Shown here: positions 10,090 to 23,000 of the stretch, one piece after another | Numbering within the stretch: position 1 is the first letter of the stretch | Layout of the letters: every line of letters begins with the position of its first letter | Assembly: GCA_022578965.1 (NCBI GenBank) | Contig: MU400574.1 | Coordinates: 124,001 to 188,000, forward strand | Length of the DNA stretch: 64,000 nucleotides | From: Xylaria sp. FL1777 | Taxonomy: Eukaryota; Ascomycota; Sordariomycetes; Xylariales; Xylariaceae | Direction: 5' to 3' | Made by a program: the position numbers and the translations under genes | Notes under the pieces: generated by a model | Told to the model about the DNA's origin: nothing | The model's database searches: none | The model's input: the letters and a program-made list of their open reading frames with translations, nothing else

Positions 10090-12026
10090 ATGTTTGGTGG
10101 TGGCTCCAATTCCTCGGCCGCCAGATCCGACACTCCCCCAGTTACGGGACCCATCACCAAATCCGATGCCCATTCTGAAGAGCCTAAGGCCTCGTCTTCC
10201 CCTGATGGTCCCCCGAAACTCCCCGACCAGGCCGCCAGTGGTGAGAAGCGCAGTGGCAATGGCAGCCCTTCCGGTCGACACAACTCCGACAACGGCGCCG
10301 CCGAGAAGAAACGTAGGAGTAGCGGCGTGGGAACCAAGGCGAGCAACTTCATAGCGAGTGCAAAGAATACCCTTAATTTCCAGTCCGGTCGGTCCAATAG
10401 CGACCCATCCGGACGCACGCCTTTACAGAAGTTGGGAAAACAGGACCAGGCACTAGCCGTGCCGCAGGGTCAGCACAATAACTCGGCAGGCGAATCGGTC
10501 CCCGGCCCGAGATCTACCTTTCGCGTGGGCGTGTGGGAAGATAGAAATAAGAAGTGCCGACGCACCATGGAAGATACTCATGCTTTCTTGTACAACTTCT
10601 TGCCTACACCTGCTCCTCTCCTGGCTGGAGACTCCACGGAAAAGAGCTCAAAGTCGCAAAGCTCGCCACAGGATAATGATACCCAAGCCCAGCCAACATC
10701 GCAGGACATGATCGAGACTGATAATGGCTATTTTGCTATATTCGATGGACATGCTGGCACTTTTGCCGCTGACTGGTGTGGCAAAAAGCTTCACCTCGTC
10801 CTTGAAGATATCATTCGCCGCAACCCAAACGCCCCTATACCCGAGCTTCTTGACCAGACTTTTACCAGCGTCGATGCACAATTAGAGAAACTGCCACTTA
10901 AGAACAGTGGATGTACCGCGGCAATCGCCGTTCTGCGTTGGGAAGACCGGGTTCCTAGTTCGAGCTCTGCCACAGGTTCCCAGGCCATTGCTCCAGCTGC
11001 CGCAGTGGCCTCCAAGACTTCGGACGCATCAAAACCTAAGGACAGTAAGTCTGAGGATGACGGCAACGCCATGGCCATCCCACAGTCAACTCACGCAAGA
11101 TTAAAAGGTGCCGCGACACGACAACGAGTACTCTACACAGCTAATGTGGGCGATGCACGTATCATCTTGTGCCGAGCTGGCAAGGCTTTGCGTCTCTCCT
11201 ACGATCACAAGGGGAGCGATGAGAATGAAGGAAAGCGTATTGCCAATGCTGGGGGATTGATACTCAACAACCGAGTTAATGGCGTGTTGGCAGTGACCAG
11301 AGCGCTAGGAGATTCCTACATGAAAGATCTTGTCACTGGTCACCCTTATACGACTGAAACGGTGATTCAACCCGAGGTAGACGAGTTCATCATCATTGCT
11401 TGCGACGGGGTAAGTTGACAAAGATCTTAGCATTTCTTTTCTTCGCGCATTATCGTCGTTCTTTCTTTTCTTCTTCTCTTGGCGGTAGCTAACGTTCAAC
11501 CTTCAAGCTCTGGGATGTGTGTTCAGACCAGGAAGCAGTCGACCTCATCCGCGACAAACCAGATCCCATAGTGGCCTCTAAGCTTCTAGTAGATCATGCT
11601 CTCGCTCGTTTTAGCACGGACAATTTGTCATGCATGATCATCCGGTTTGACAAGGCTGCCCTGCTCGACCAGAACAACAAGGACCGACATATTGGCGTAG
11701 AAGGCGACAATACGGGCGAAAGCGGCAAAGTTAGCGAAGCAGAAAAGATTGTCAGCTCAACTAAGCAGAAGATTGCCGAGGGAGATACGCCGGCCATAGG
11801 TGTTTCAGCGAGTAATAGTGGCCGCGGACGGGACCCGACACCCATCGACGAAGGTGATACCTTTACACCTACCATTATTAAGGAATCGGTCGAAGAAGAA
11901 GACCCTATTGATGAAGACGAGGTTGATGCCCCCGAAGTTACCGCCAAAGGTGTCACGGATAAAGACGCGATCGCCGCCGCCACCGATTCCGATGTTGCCA
12001 AGACGGTTGCGGATAGAATATTGTAG
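10090..12026 (+). CDS. ptc1: PP2C protein phosphatase of the Ptc1 type
   Basis: Two exons, 10090-11409 and 11508-12026, encode 612 residues; the 98-bp intron (GTAAGT...TTCAAG) falls in the conserved ACDG|LWD motif. The PP2C metal-site motifs are in order: RTMEDTH (about 158), FDGHAG (about 218), NSGCTAA (about 274), NVGDARI (about 351), the VTRALGDS region, ACDGLWD (about 437) and the C-terminal TDNLSCM. The wording closely follows yeast Ptc1, a Mg/Mn-dependent Ser/Thr phosphatase that dampens Hog1 and cell-wall MAPK signalling. Unlike yeast Ptc1 (about 280 residues), this protein has a 150-residue Ser/Pro-rich N-terminus, a Ser/Ala-rich loop at about 295-335 and a long acidic C-terminal tail. 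All catalytic aspartates appear present. Confidence 0.93.
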
Positions 12027-13734
12027 CTTCACACCTTACATGACCTGCAAATCGTTGATACGATTCTATCGTAACTGAACGAGCGGGTGAAAGTTCATCA
12101 TGCTACACTAGTCAGGCAAGTGTGGTTTGGACTACTGTCAAGTTTCGGATTCATGTCCAGTTGTTGTGGGTGTGGTCGTTCTTCTTTTATTGATCCCGAC
12201 TTGCTCGGCGTTTTGCATTGTTCGTTTGCTGTGGCATAGAACCCACTCCTGTCTTGTTTGGGTTTGTCTTGGTTGGGTTGATTGGTAGGTTTGGTTTGTA
12301 TGTATGCATGATGATGGATCCCCACGATCATAGAAATCAATCAAGATAGGAAGGGGGTCGAAATGGGTTGAAGGGTAGGTGTAGGGTAGGGTCACAACAT
12401 GGAATGGAGCGTAACTAGGTAGTCAGGATGTTTATCCGTGGGGCTTTGTTTTATCTCTGTAGACCTTTTGGCTTCATTGCTTTATTCTGTGAATTTTATA
12501 TTTTTACATAGTGACACGGAGAGAAGAGATAAGAGAGAGATAGTGTATTAAGGGACCCGAAAAAAAGAAAGAAGTATACATCTGACAGTGTTTTCATCTG
12601 TCATAATAATCTTCCACGGCTACGGCTATAAATCTCTCTCATAGCTCCTGGCCTAGATAATCCGTATTAATGATCTATCAAATTGGAGCGTTAACTAATT
12701 AGATAAAATTAGGAGATAAAGACATTAATTCTATTGCGCTAGATGCTGTTTTTTAGGATGTCGCGATCCCTCAGGGTTAGATATCACTTAGGCCAGATAG
12801 GTAATACTTCCAGTACCTAAGATTCTGGCTTACAGGGAGGTCGAGGTCCTTGCTCCTAGGTATCAATAAACCCTCTCGACCTGGGTTAGGTCAGATAGTA
12901 CTACCTAGGTACCTAAGGCTAGGTAGGTAGCTTTGATCTTTGTTTTTTATACTTATTTTTTCCCTCTTGTAAGAACCCAAGCTCCTCCTTCTTTCTGCCC
13001 ATATACACGTCCGAGCTACTCGTTTTCTCTCTTCCGGTTCCTCGCAATCGTCCTCGTCCTACAGAGCTGTGTCTACATTCTAGCCCAGGTATGCCTCTAT
13101 TTCCCTTCGCCCCGTTCGGCCTACCATGATTTAAATTTCCATTTCATTCGCAGTTTCCACGCTAGCCGTCGCTTTGCAGCCCATCTAGATGTGCGATGAG
13201 CGCTCACGTATGCCTTTCTTGGATGTATGACACACGGACTTTGCATTAGCTTTTTCCTGTTGGTTTCGTTTCAGCCCTTTACCAATATATACTAACTATC
13301 AGATGCGAGAAACACTCGATCATGCGCCGAATACTCCAGATTCTTCTCGGCCACCGCCACCTCGTTAGGAAGATTCCTATCTGTTCAAAAGGTTAGGCTA
13401 CGAGGAGGGTATGATCCTATCTGATACCCCACGTGGGTGTGCCCCCTACGCTAGTTAGCATCACGCGCCAACAACGAGACAGAGCAAGTCGAGCAGAACA
13501 TTGCAACATCCTGTGCTTCCATGGGTAAGTGGTCGCAATGTCTATCTCGATTTTTTAACCCAGGGGTCCAGATGGATTGTGGAGCAACAGTAGTCACAAC
13601 GCAATTGCAGGCCATCGAAGCTTGTATCCCAGGATCGTACCGCTTTCATAGAGTTATTGAGATGCTACCTAACGCGGATCCAAGTCTCAGGACCGTTTAT
13701 TTAAGCCTACGTGCTATATTATAGCTAGGCTGCA

Positions 13735-13860
13735 GGAGTCTCTGAAAACTACTCAGGATGGTAGGGTATCCGTGTACGCCTGGAAACAAGCCCGCAAGGA
13801 TATAAAATAGCTGGAAGAGCTGCACAATCATTCAAGTAAGTGAGAAAAGCTCTTGTTTAT
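13735..13860 (+). pseudogene. Relic exon of an unrecognised protein
   Basis: The frame ARLQESLKTTQDG...AWKQARKDIK is interrupted by one TAG and resumes as LEELHNHSSK in the same frame, ending at a GTAAGT donor. The helical, charged character suggests an eroded N-terminal domain. No family could be assigned. Confidence 0.25.
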
Positions 13861-16800
13861 CTGCTTCATGGTCTGTCTGGTGTGAGCAACTCTTCCTTTA
13901 TTGTCCCAATCACTCCCTACTAACTGGATGACGGACGCGAGAGATAGTAGAATGTATAATATAAGCCCCATCTTTTACATGCTGTTAACTAGTCTAACAG
14001 GCCTGGAACCCAGAAAAACGTTGTAGAGCCATGATGAATTGGCAGATACCTCCATACCGGATTTTCAATATTGCATCATCCTGGATTCAGCTATTAACAA
14101 GACTGTCTTTTGTTTTTTTGTACCTTTGTCATCCTGTAGGATGGCTTACAGAGGCATTATGAAGCGTGACAAAAGGTCAGAGTACAAATACGATATTGCG
14201 GCGGCATTTATAGAATGAATCACGCCCTACTACCCGATACCAGTCGAGAAGTCAAAGGGCATGGTAAATCAAGACCGGCCGATAATTAAGATTTGACTAT
14301 AACTGGTGTTACTGTGTAAGAGAGTTGCTAGACTCCCTCAACAGCTAGTCGTTAACACGTACCGGCTATTATGTCTTTGTTTGCGGATGCAGCAAATGTA
14401 CTACTGCAACAATATCTGTCCTACCAATATATAACACGAAAGGGTTACACATATTCATTCCGGGAGCGTTTCGTTTTAACAGAAATCTAAGTATAGGCCA
14501 CACTACTATTGGCAATAAATCCATGAAGCAAATCCGTAAAAAAGCGAGGCAATTAAACTGCAGTAGTTGTTTGTATCACTGTTGTTGAAACCGTAACAAA
14601 ACCTCTGGACAACCCGCCTACAAACTCTTAAGTTCTTAAAATGATACTGGCTGTTACTGTTAGCATATACTCTTGTAATTATACCGTAGCTTTCCGCCTG
14701 GAACAACGAGCCGGGAACTCCTGGAACAGCCAGTTGTTCGCACTATGGTCCCTTTCCTAGGCCATGTTGTTGGAATGACTCAGTACGGAAAGAAGTATTA
14801 TCTACCCTCATGTAAGTATTCATTCAGTCGCTTCTTTAGATAAACAAGCCGCAAAGTTGGCCTAGTATCCATAGGGATCAATGCCAACTTCCAATCGTCA
14901 CACTTCCGCTTATTAGATCAAGGCTCTACGTAGTATTCCCTGTCCCAGTCATCTAATCCATTCAAAAGTAAACGAATCATTTTCTTTTGAGCTCCTTCAG
15001 GCTAGGTTCTGCACATGGCTCTTACAAAGAGGCATGCATGAACAAAATGGCCTACATAAAGTTACCCATAATGCTATGCTTCATGCCCCTACTGCTGTCC
15101 CGAGAAGCTTCTCAATAAGCTCACCGTTGTATCAGCTGACTGTGTTCGTGACTCTATCACCAACATCAAACTAGATGAATGGCTGAGACATCATGTCACA
15201 TTTGCTACAACAGATGCTGTCTCCAGACTCTACTTCCCATACCAAGATAAGGAAGCTGAGTATACATTCTGGTAGTAATACTTCTCTGAAGCCAATATTA
15301 TCACATGACTCCAGCTTACCATTATTCCGCGTAGGGTGTTTGATTCCTCCGCATGTCAGCCGATATAGTCACATATAGGCCCCTAGGGTCTATATAGTGG
15401 GATTGGTGTATATATATGGGCTATTCCCACCAACTACCTAGGTACCATTAGGATGCCCTAGGGGCCAATTGACCAACGTACCGGCTACTGGCCCCTTTAC
15501 CACCTGCTATGTGACTGCGTACGGGCTACCCATTCACTCCGGGACAATAACCTCTGACGCCGCAGTGCTTCTCTCCCCAAGTGATCCGCAATCGAAAAGT
15601 TGTCGCTGACTCTTTTTAGCACGATTACCTTCATGGCTATCATAAACATGCCTCTGCACTGATTAAAGACTTCTACACAGTCGATTATTCGTACGGTCGC
15701 TCATTGTGTAACCGTTTGCTCTTTGAAGTTGGACATGTAATAGGGACCATGGAAATACATACTTCGCTATATTCTGGTTAGTTTTCTACGTGTTTTCACT
15801 TCCAGGGGTGTTACGAAGAAAGTCGAGAAGAGATCTCTAACATAATCACCACCAGTGAGGGCGAAGCATCTGGCGAGCGGATCTTTCAGCATGTCCTTGA
15901 TATAACCAAAGTTAGCTCTCATTATCTTTTTCTTGTTTCAACTTTTAAGGATGTTGGTATTTCCCTGCACCCCTTTTTATAAGCATACAGTTATAAATAA
16001 CACTTGTAGATTGGATTAGGATACTAGCCATGAGCTTTCATATCGTGCCTACCTCTAGACGCTAGGACCGGCCCGCTGATGGCGAGTCAAATGTGGCTAA
16101 TGCTATCGTGAGACCAAGTCAAGATATAGGGGTCCAGTTCGCCCCAAGAGGCTATTACAATGACGGGTTATGGGAAGTGCGCACTGCTAATTGAGAGGAG
16201 ACTCTGAGTCATTCACTTCGTTTTTGAAGGATATGCTGGAACTCACAATCATGATGGACATAACCCTCGAACCTGGAGGTTTGTACAGAGACAAGAATTA
16301 CGCAATTCAAATAATTAAGCATTAAAAATGGTCTATATATCTGGTATATTTACCTCTCATAGCTATTTATATTAAGCAATGAAGGCTCCTGAATTGCGTC
16401 ATGTGTTGGTATGGGAACGTGGAATAAATTAAAACTTTAGATAATACTGCTTTCTCATATTTTAAGACAGCATATCGTTCTCCAATGATAAGGTAGAGAG
16501 AGCGAATACATCCATGTTTGAGTCCTCCTAGAAACCCAGATTCGGTCCTCTCATTTCTGCCATCTTCTCATCAAATGCCATAGCAATTTTGTTGGCATGA
16601 ATTCTTATGATGTGTGAAATAGATATAGATCTACTGCAGCGTAAATTCCAGCGAAGACATCTTTTAACCTAGGATTCTGTAAGACAGCTAAGGTCCTCGT
16701 ATTGTACAAATTGGGAATGCATCTAGATACTATGTTAGGTACCTAAACGATCACTTCTACCACATCATATCCACACTTAAACAAGGCTTATAGACGGTGG

Positions 16801-18104
16801 AATTAGCTTCTTATTTGCTTCGGCATCTCTTCCTCCGCTGACAATCATTCTGTCTGCGATGATCCAAAGTCCGATCTATGGGCTCGACTAAACGTAGGTA
16901 TTTTGACAGATAAACCCTCCACCCAGGGCTTCCCTTCATATGACGATGAAACAAATATGCACAGAAAGGATTCGGTATACTTCATAGCTCCAGAAGCTAT
17001 TCTCAGCAGCACAGCTAAATAATGGATCAGAAGACCCCAGCATTTGGAAAAGGGAAAATGGGATACAAACGAAGCAAGACTGTACCGCATTAAGTAAGAT
17101 GAGTAAGTATGAGCATCCAACGATTCCGTCTTCCTTAATATGGTGCTGTGAATGTGTTACGCTAATTATAATGCAGGAGTCTGCTACATAATTACCTATA
17201 AAGATGTAGTAATGTGAAGTCTCTAGAAATAATCTCCATAGCAGATTAATAGTATGATTTTTCATCCTATATTAATAGTACAATCTTAGTTATGTTTGTT
17301 CCAAAAAGGTAATATTGTTAAAACAATAGGCAGCCAATATACACAGTGGTAAGTATGTCAAGTTAGCATTAAAACATGACACTATAGCTAAGTCAGGGAC
17401 ATGGACTTTATATTTGTAATGCTAGAATGAGCTAACTCCTTTGAATCAAGTAACGGAGGAACATTGGAGTTGCTGGTTTCCATTATATATGTTGTATTTC
17501 GTGACTGCTTACGGTGGCCTTCAACGTTACGAGAAGTATGCTAGCTTTGAACAGGGCTCTGTCACACGTATGAGGGCTTTCCGCGTTAAACTCCATCAGT
17601 TGAATCCGTCCAGAGGCAATGCTCGCTCATACTTACAACCACTTCCTGCCTAGCTACCTAGGTGATTCCAGGATATGTTTCTTATGTTCGTTATTAAACA
17701 TGTAGCTATCCTGTGTTCTGTTATGACCCTTGTCACTTCCGATCTTCTGTTTTGCTGACCAACTATGTAGGTCGTCACACGTAAGTACGTAGCACGCAAA
17801 AGAAACCGGGAGTAGCGGAGTAACATTGTGACAAGGGATGCTCGAGCGAGAGGGGTTTGGACCAGAGGGGTCGGAAGAGGAGTTCGGCAAGGAGGTAAAG
17901 GAGGGGAGGTCAAAGCGTGGGGCGCCTATCACGAATAGATATTTCGTCTCAATGCAGGCTGGATATCTGTACAAAAATGCCAGGGCACTGCCGGGAGTGG
18001 AAGAAGGGGGAGGGGTGGGATTTAGTCTGATAGGTTGACAAGTTGGCTCGTTGGGTGGCCGGAACTCGACACTTTATTTCAAGCAGAGATAGTTTTCCTT
18101 TTCA

Positions 18105-18170
18105 GATCCAGGAACTTGAACCCACGGGGTTTCAAGACACTCCACGCCTTGTTGTCGCATAACCCTAGGA
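18105..18170 (-). other. tRNA-like (pol III box A/B-like) sequence
   Basis: On the minus strand a degenerate D-arm (TATGCGACAACAAGGC) is followed by CTTGAAA, the form of a Ser-UGA anticodon loop, and then GTGGGTTCAAGTTCC, close to a T-arm/box B. The anticodon stem and variable arm do not fold, so it is not a working tRNA. It could be a tRNA pseudogene or the head of a tRNA-derived SINE. Confidence 0.3.
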
Positions 18171-19280
18171 TACCATAATCGGGTTTAGGTTCGATGCTGT
18201 AATAGCGATATAATTGCAGCGCTATAGATACCGGTATGGTAGTCTTCGTATTATCACAACTTGTTCAATACAAATCAATAAAGAATTAAACAAAAGAAAA
18301 AACTTGAGCTGTTAATCATTTGTGTCATGGTGGGCTAGGGAGCTCTGTGAGAGGCTTGCTGTCCGTATGGCTTACACTACATGTGTCTGGGTCTTTGCAT
18401 ACATATACTGCGTATATTACATGCCTGTGTATACCTCATAATGAGGGTAATATAGCATGATACATAAGACATAATTAGCACGTGTGAAGATCCAAGCATT
18501 GTCCCAGGTATAACGGGTACCCTTCATTCCTGTCGTTGATATGTAAATGGAAGCACAAGAGTAGTTTAACCATGATAAAACAACAAAAGAGCGCAAATAT
18601 CGCCTATACCAGTCTAGAAGGACAGTAAATAAATATAATAAGGTTTCATTATTGATTTCCACCTCGGAACAGACATGCACTTCACATGACCGACTTGCGC
18701 CAACCCGCATCAAGATAGGTACTTATACTTTAGGTACCTACCTAGTCCCCGTGTTTCACATCTGCTGGAGAAAAAGACACGGACCTACTGTTGTATATAC
18801 TTGGAGGTATAGGTAGGCTGCTACAAGGTACTTATCTACCTAGAATGTAGGTAGCTCAGCACCTAAGTTTAAGTATCTAGGTACTTATATGTGCCGACAT
18901 TTGGGCTTGGGTTACATGCCCATGGTTCTTCCTTGCTTGTGTCTGAGGATGATCTGAATCAGTCGAAGATATGCAACTCTTATCGCTCCAAGTGACATAA
19001 TTTCCCTTCTCCGTGACATGACTACTGCATATAACAGTACAGACAAAAATCTGTAGGCGCAGCATCTTTTTTGTTTCTTTTTCTCTCTTAAAGACGGGAA
19101 TGTGGCGTTAATAACATGCGGTTCTCTTTATTTGCATATATAGGTAGGTGTATGTGTAGGTAGGTAGTTCAAGAAATACACCATGTACTTACACAATAAA
19201 GGTCTGCCCTAGTCTCAACATTGAAGGCGAGGGGTGTTGTACAAACCTGAGATGGGAACCTCTTCTAGTGTAGATTAGTT

Positions 19281-19336
19281 AGGTAAGTTACCTAGGTGTG
19301 TATCTAGGTACCTACCTACATAGGTACTGTAGGTAG
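19281..19336. repeat. Palindromic CCTAGGTA/TAGGTACC cluster
   Basis: Several overlapping copies of the TACCTAGGTA and TAGGTACCTACC palindromes occur within 56 bases upstream of the ADF-H gene leader. A short tandem heptamer (CTTCCAA-like, four copies) follows at about 19349-19380. Confidence 0.65.
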
Positions 19337-20041
19337 CTCCAGCTCTAGGTAAGCTTCCAACTTCCAACTTCCAGCTTCCAGCCGGACAGACTCCACAATC
19401 AATAATACTACCTACCGTAGCTCCCAAACCCCCGACCGGCCTGCCCCTATAGGTACCCCTATCCATAGCGCAAGTCCTGCCTACGGTGTTAATGACGCTA
19501 GTCGCCCGTTGCCCAACTAGGCAATAGTCCCAATTCTGTACCCGCCCCTGTGGAAATCGATCAATTATCCCATCCCGCCTTTTTTTTTGTTTCAGCGCCA
19601 ATCCGACAACTTATCAATGTGCTCCTTGTCGTGTCGTCGGTGATAATACCTTCGCGTTAGATGGTCGATTGATGGATTTCCGTGTGTTGCTACCGGGTGC
19701 CGAATCCTGAATCCGACCTCGAATGCCATCTGCATTCATCGTCAACCCCAGATTTCCGGATCCACGCCGCGCGTATTGATCGACTCGTATGGGACGTTCA
19801 TCGTGTCGGCTCCAATGTCTTCCATTAGCCGCGGACCCCTGAATTGCCTCTGCCTCCGGATCGCAAACCATCTTGTCGGTGCTCCCAGCGTCTCGTAGAA
19901 GCCCTCGATATTACCCTGCTTGTTTTGTGAATCCCAATCCGATCCAATCCTACAATCCTGCCGGAACCAATCAGCCGTGCTGGCTTAACCAACCTTAAAT
20001 CTCCTCCCCCACGTTGGCGTGGGCTGTCGTTGTGTCCCACG

Positions 20042-23000
20042 ATGTCGTTGAACGGGCTCGACAGCGTCAAGGTTAGAGAAGCCCATGACGTCGCCAATGG
20101 CGAACCCGGTGGATGGTAAGAGATACTCCCACGGTCCCCCTTATCGTTTCCCGATTCCTGTTTCCCGTGTTATCTTTTGCCGGATGTATGGTATATATAT
20201 ATACTGGTATATCTATGTAAGGGCGGGAGAGGCGTCCCTATCACTATGGCTTGGGTCTCTTTAGCCGTAGTTCTCCCCGAAGCCCAAGGGCGAGCCGCGC
20301 GCTTCCGCCATCACTGCCAGACGCTGACGTGCTGTTCTCCGTACAGGTTCCTTCTCAAGTACGCGAGTCGCGACGAAGTCGACATCCTCGACACTGGCAA
20401 TGGCGGTATTTCCGACATCCGCAACGTCATCGCAGAATACAAGGAGCCTTCTCCACTTTACGGCTTCTTGAGATACAGACGGAGGAGTGTGATTGTAAAG
20501 TATATTCCCGAGAACTGCTCGAGGCTTATTCAAGGTATGCGATGTGGTATTCGTACTGGTTTAGGAGGATCAATTAGTTAACAGCCTGTGCTTACTTTTC
20601 TCTAGCTCGCGCGGCCGTTCACTTCAACGCAATCTGCGATCAATTCACTCACAATACTACTTTCGAGATTACCGATGCCAAGGATTTGAAGGATAGCAAG
20701 CTTTCGGCAGCTTGCTCTCTTCATGCCGCTTCGGGATCTTCGTCCTCTTCGAATAGTTCGTTGCGTAGGCGAAGGTTGAACGAGATAGCGGAGGAAGAGG
20801 AAGAGGAAGAGAGGGAAAGAAAACGACAGTCGGTGGTGAAAGAAGAGGATCGTCCAACATCGTCTATATACTCAGAAGCTCCTGTTTCTCCTTCGTCGCG
20901 CGAGCCGCCGGTTGTCCTTGACCGTCTGCAACTCACAGACCCTTCTGAAACTACCTTTGCTTCCACCAAGAACCTTCCAGATTTCACGGGAGCACATGTA
21001 CCCCTTTCGCCTACCAAATCCGAATTTAATCGCCGTTTATCTTCGCAGTCGGCTCGTTATGAAGTATATAGCTCTGCCTCGTATAGTCACGGGAGAAAGG
21101 TCAAACTCGGCCCACGGCCGTCCTTAGATGCCCACAAGAGACCCTTGACCACAGAAAACTTCCGTCCTATTGCTGCGCTTCCTGCGGGGTTTAAGTTCTT
21201 CAAAGGGTCGAAGAAGGGCAAGTCGCAGGAGCAGGAGCAAAGTGAACAGGTGGACTATACGACACCAGCAACCATACCTGTGCCCGGGACACTCTCGCTG
21301 TCCACTGATGATCACCTGCCACCACGACCTGCCACGAGCTCTGGAGCATCTATCAAGTCGACGGCGACCTCGATAGCGCCTGCACGAGAAGGTAAGATGA
21401 CGCCTGAAAAGGCTCGACTGATGAAGGCCATGAAACTTCGGGAAAAGAAGATGCAGGACGCCAAAGCAGAACTTTTATCTGCAACTAAATGTAAAGCAGT
21501 ACCCAATGCGGAACCCGAAAAGTCTCTTTCCGTCCAAGTTGACAAGACCAGTCCTACTACCCCAAATGCTGATTCCTGTATTGGCTTACCAATTGCGACG
21601 ACGACGAAACCTGAAGCACATTCTAGGGATACTGTCTTGGACTCACACCCCTCCTCTCCCGGGGCTGCTTCATCCACGGGCATCGGCGATTCTACGAAAG
21701 CATCTTCCTTGTCCGATTTGACCGACGAGACGATTCAGGCTTCCAAAGAACCAGAACAAGATGCTGATGAAGAAGTGAAAGAGGATGAGGCAGAGCTATT
21801 AGACATGCAGAAAAATGATGCAACAGGACTTGCCGATACGCCACAAGCTGAAACAATAGACGATAGTGTCTCAGGTGATCAACTTAGAAAAGGTGCCCGG
21901 GAATTTGTTGAAATTCCAGAGATCGACACAAACATTCCTCAACCCACAGGGGCCATAACTAGAAAGTCGATGGAATCTGCTCCCAATGCTGACTCCAGAC
22001 CAACCTTGCATGACGGTAGTCGTCAAGGCGAGGCACGAATACATGAGACGTCCGCTAAAGTACCAGAAGGCAGTTCCCTTGTCACTCAAGCTGACGACCA
22101 GTCCGACGTTGGCTTGGAGGATAACCAGTCCAAAGGAGTTTCTCCATTCACATCGACTTCTAACGACGTCAAGTCTTCGACTTCACTTATATCGCCAACA
22201 ACCCCGAGCCTGAAATCAAAATTCTCTAGAAAAGACGTTGCTGTTCCCACAGACACTGCTCTTCCAACTCATGACAAGACCATTACCACTTCTTCAGCCG
22301 CTGATTACGAAACATTGAAACCAGATGTACCATTAAAAAATGGGCCCGAAATCCTGTTGGCTTCTCCACCGAACCCTTCCAGGCATAGGGCCACAATTGA
22401 TCCAATTTGCACTGATCTGCCAGCGAAAAGTGCAGCTCAAACTGACCCTTCCGATCCTTTGGACGACGATGCTTTGATGGATGAATTGCAGACCGCTACC
22501 GTGCAAGAAGCAAAACCAATGCTCGTCTCTAAGTCGCCAATCACACCTGTTTTCCCTAGTCCAGGAAGCCCACCAAGAAAAGACCCACGTTTGCCGCGCG
22601 CCGCATCTAACCCAATGCGCGGCTCACTTCTCATGCCTGTGGACATGTCCCAGGCCAGCACCACCAGGAGTGTATCATCAAGTGGTGTCGGCTTCTTGAA
22701 TAACCTCACCCGCAATCCCTCCAACGCGAGTATACAGTCTAAGAAGGGTAACGTGGGGTCAAGTATTTCACAGCGCATCAAGGCATTGGAGGCACTATCT
22801 GGTAATCCAAACGAAGACCGACCGCGACCAACAACGCCCTCCTCTACTTTCTTCACCGTCCGGAAACAAAGCACAAGGGACCCATCAAAATCGCCGTCGG
22901 TCGTGGATCGTGCGAGTTCTCTCACACGCCAGCCACCTACGCCTGAACGTTCGCGAGAACCAACACCCGAGGCGCCCAATACGAAACGGGAGAGGTCTGG

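Larger units (their letters stand above)
12027..20041. other. 8-kb gene-poor tract with coding relics
   Basis: No intact gene is supported between the PP2C stop and the ADF-H gene. Within it, 13740-13850 reads VSVYAWKQARKDIK, then TAG, then LEELHNHSSK and a GTAAGT donor, like a decayed exon. A plus-strand stretch at about 16855-17035 reads DLWARLNVGILTDKPS and similar for about 60 codons before a TAA. AT-rich degraded DNA, palindrome clusters (12900, 15430, 18720-18890, 19140-19340) and a tRNA-like element near 18105 complete the tract. The last 400 bases are likely the leader of the next gene. Confidence 0.5.
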
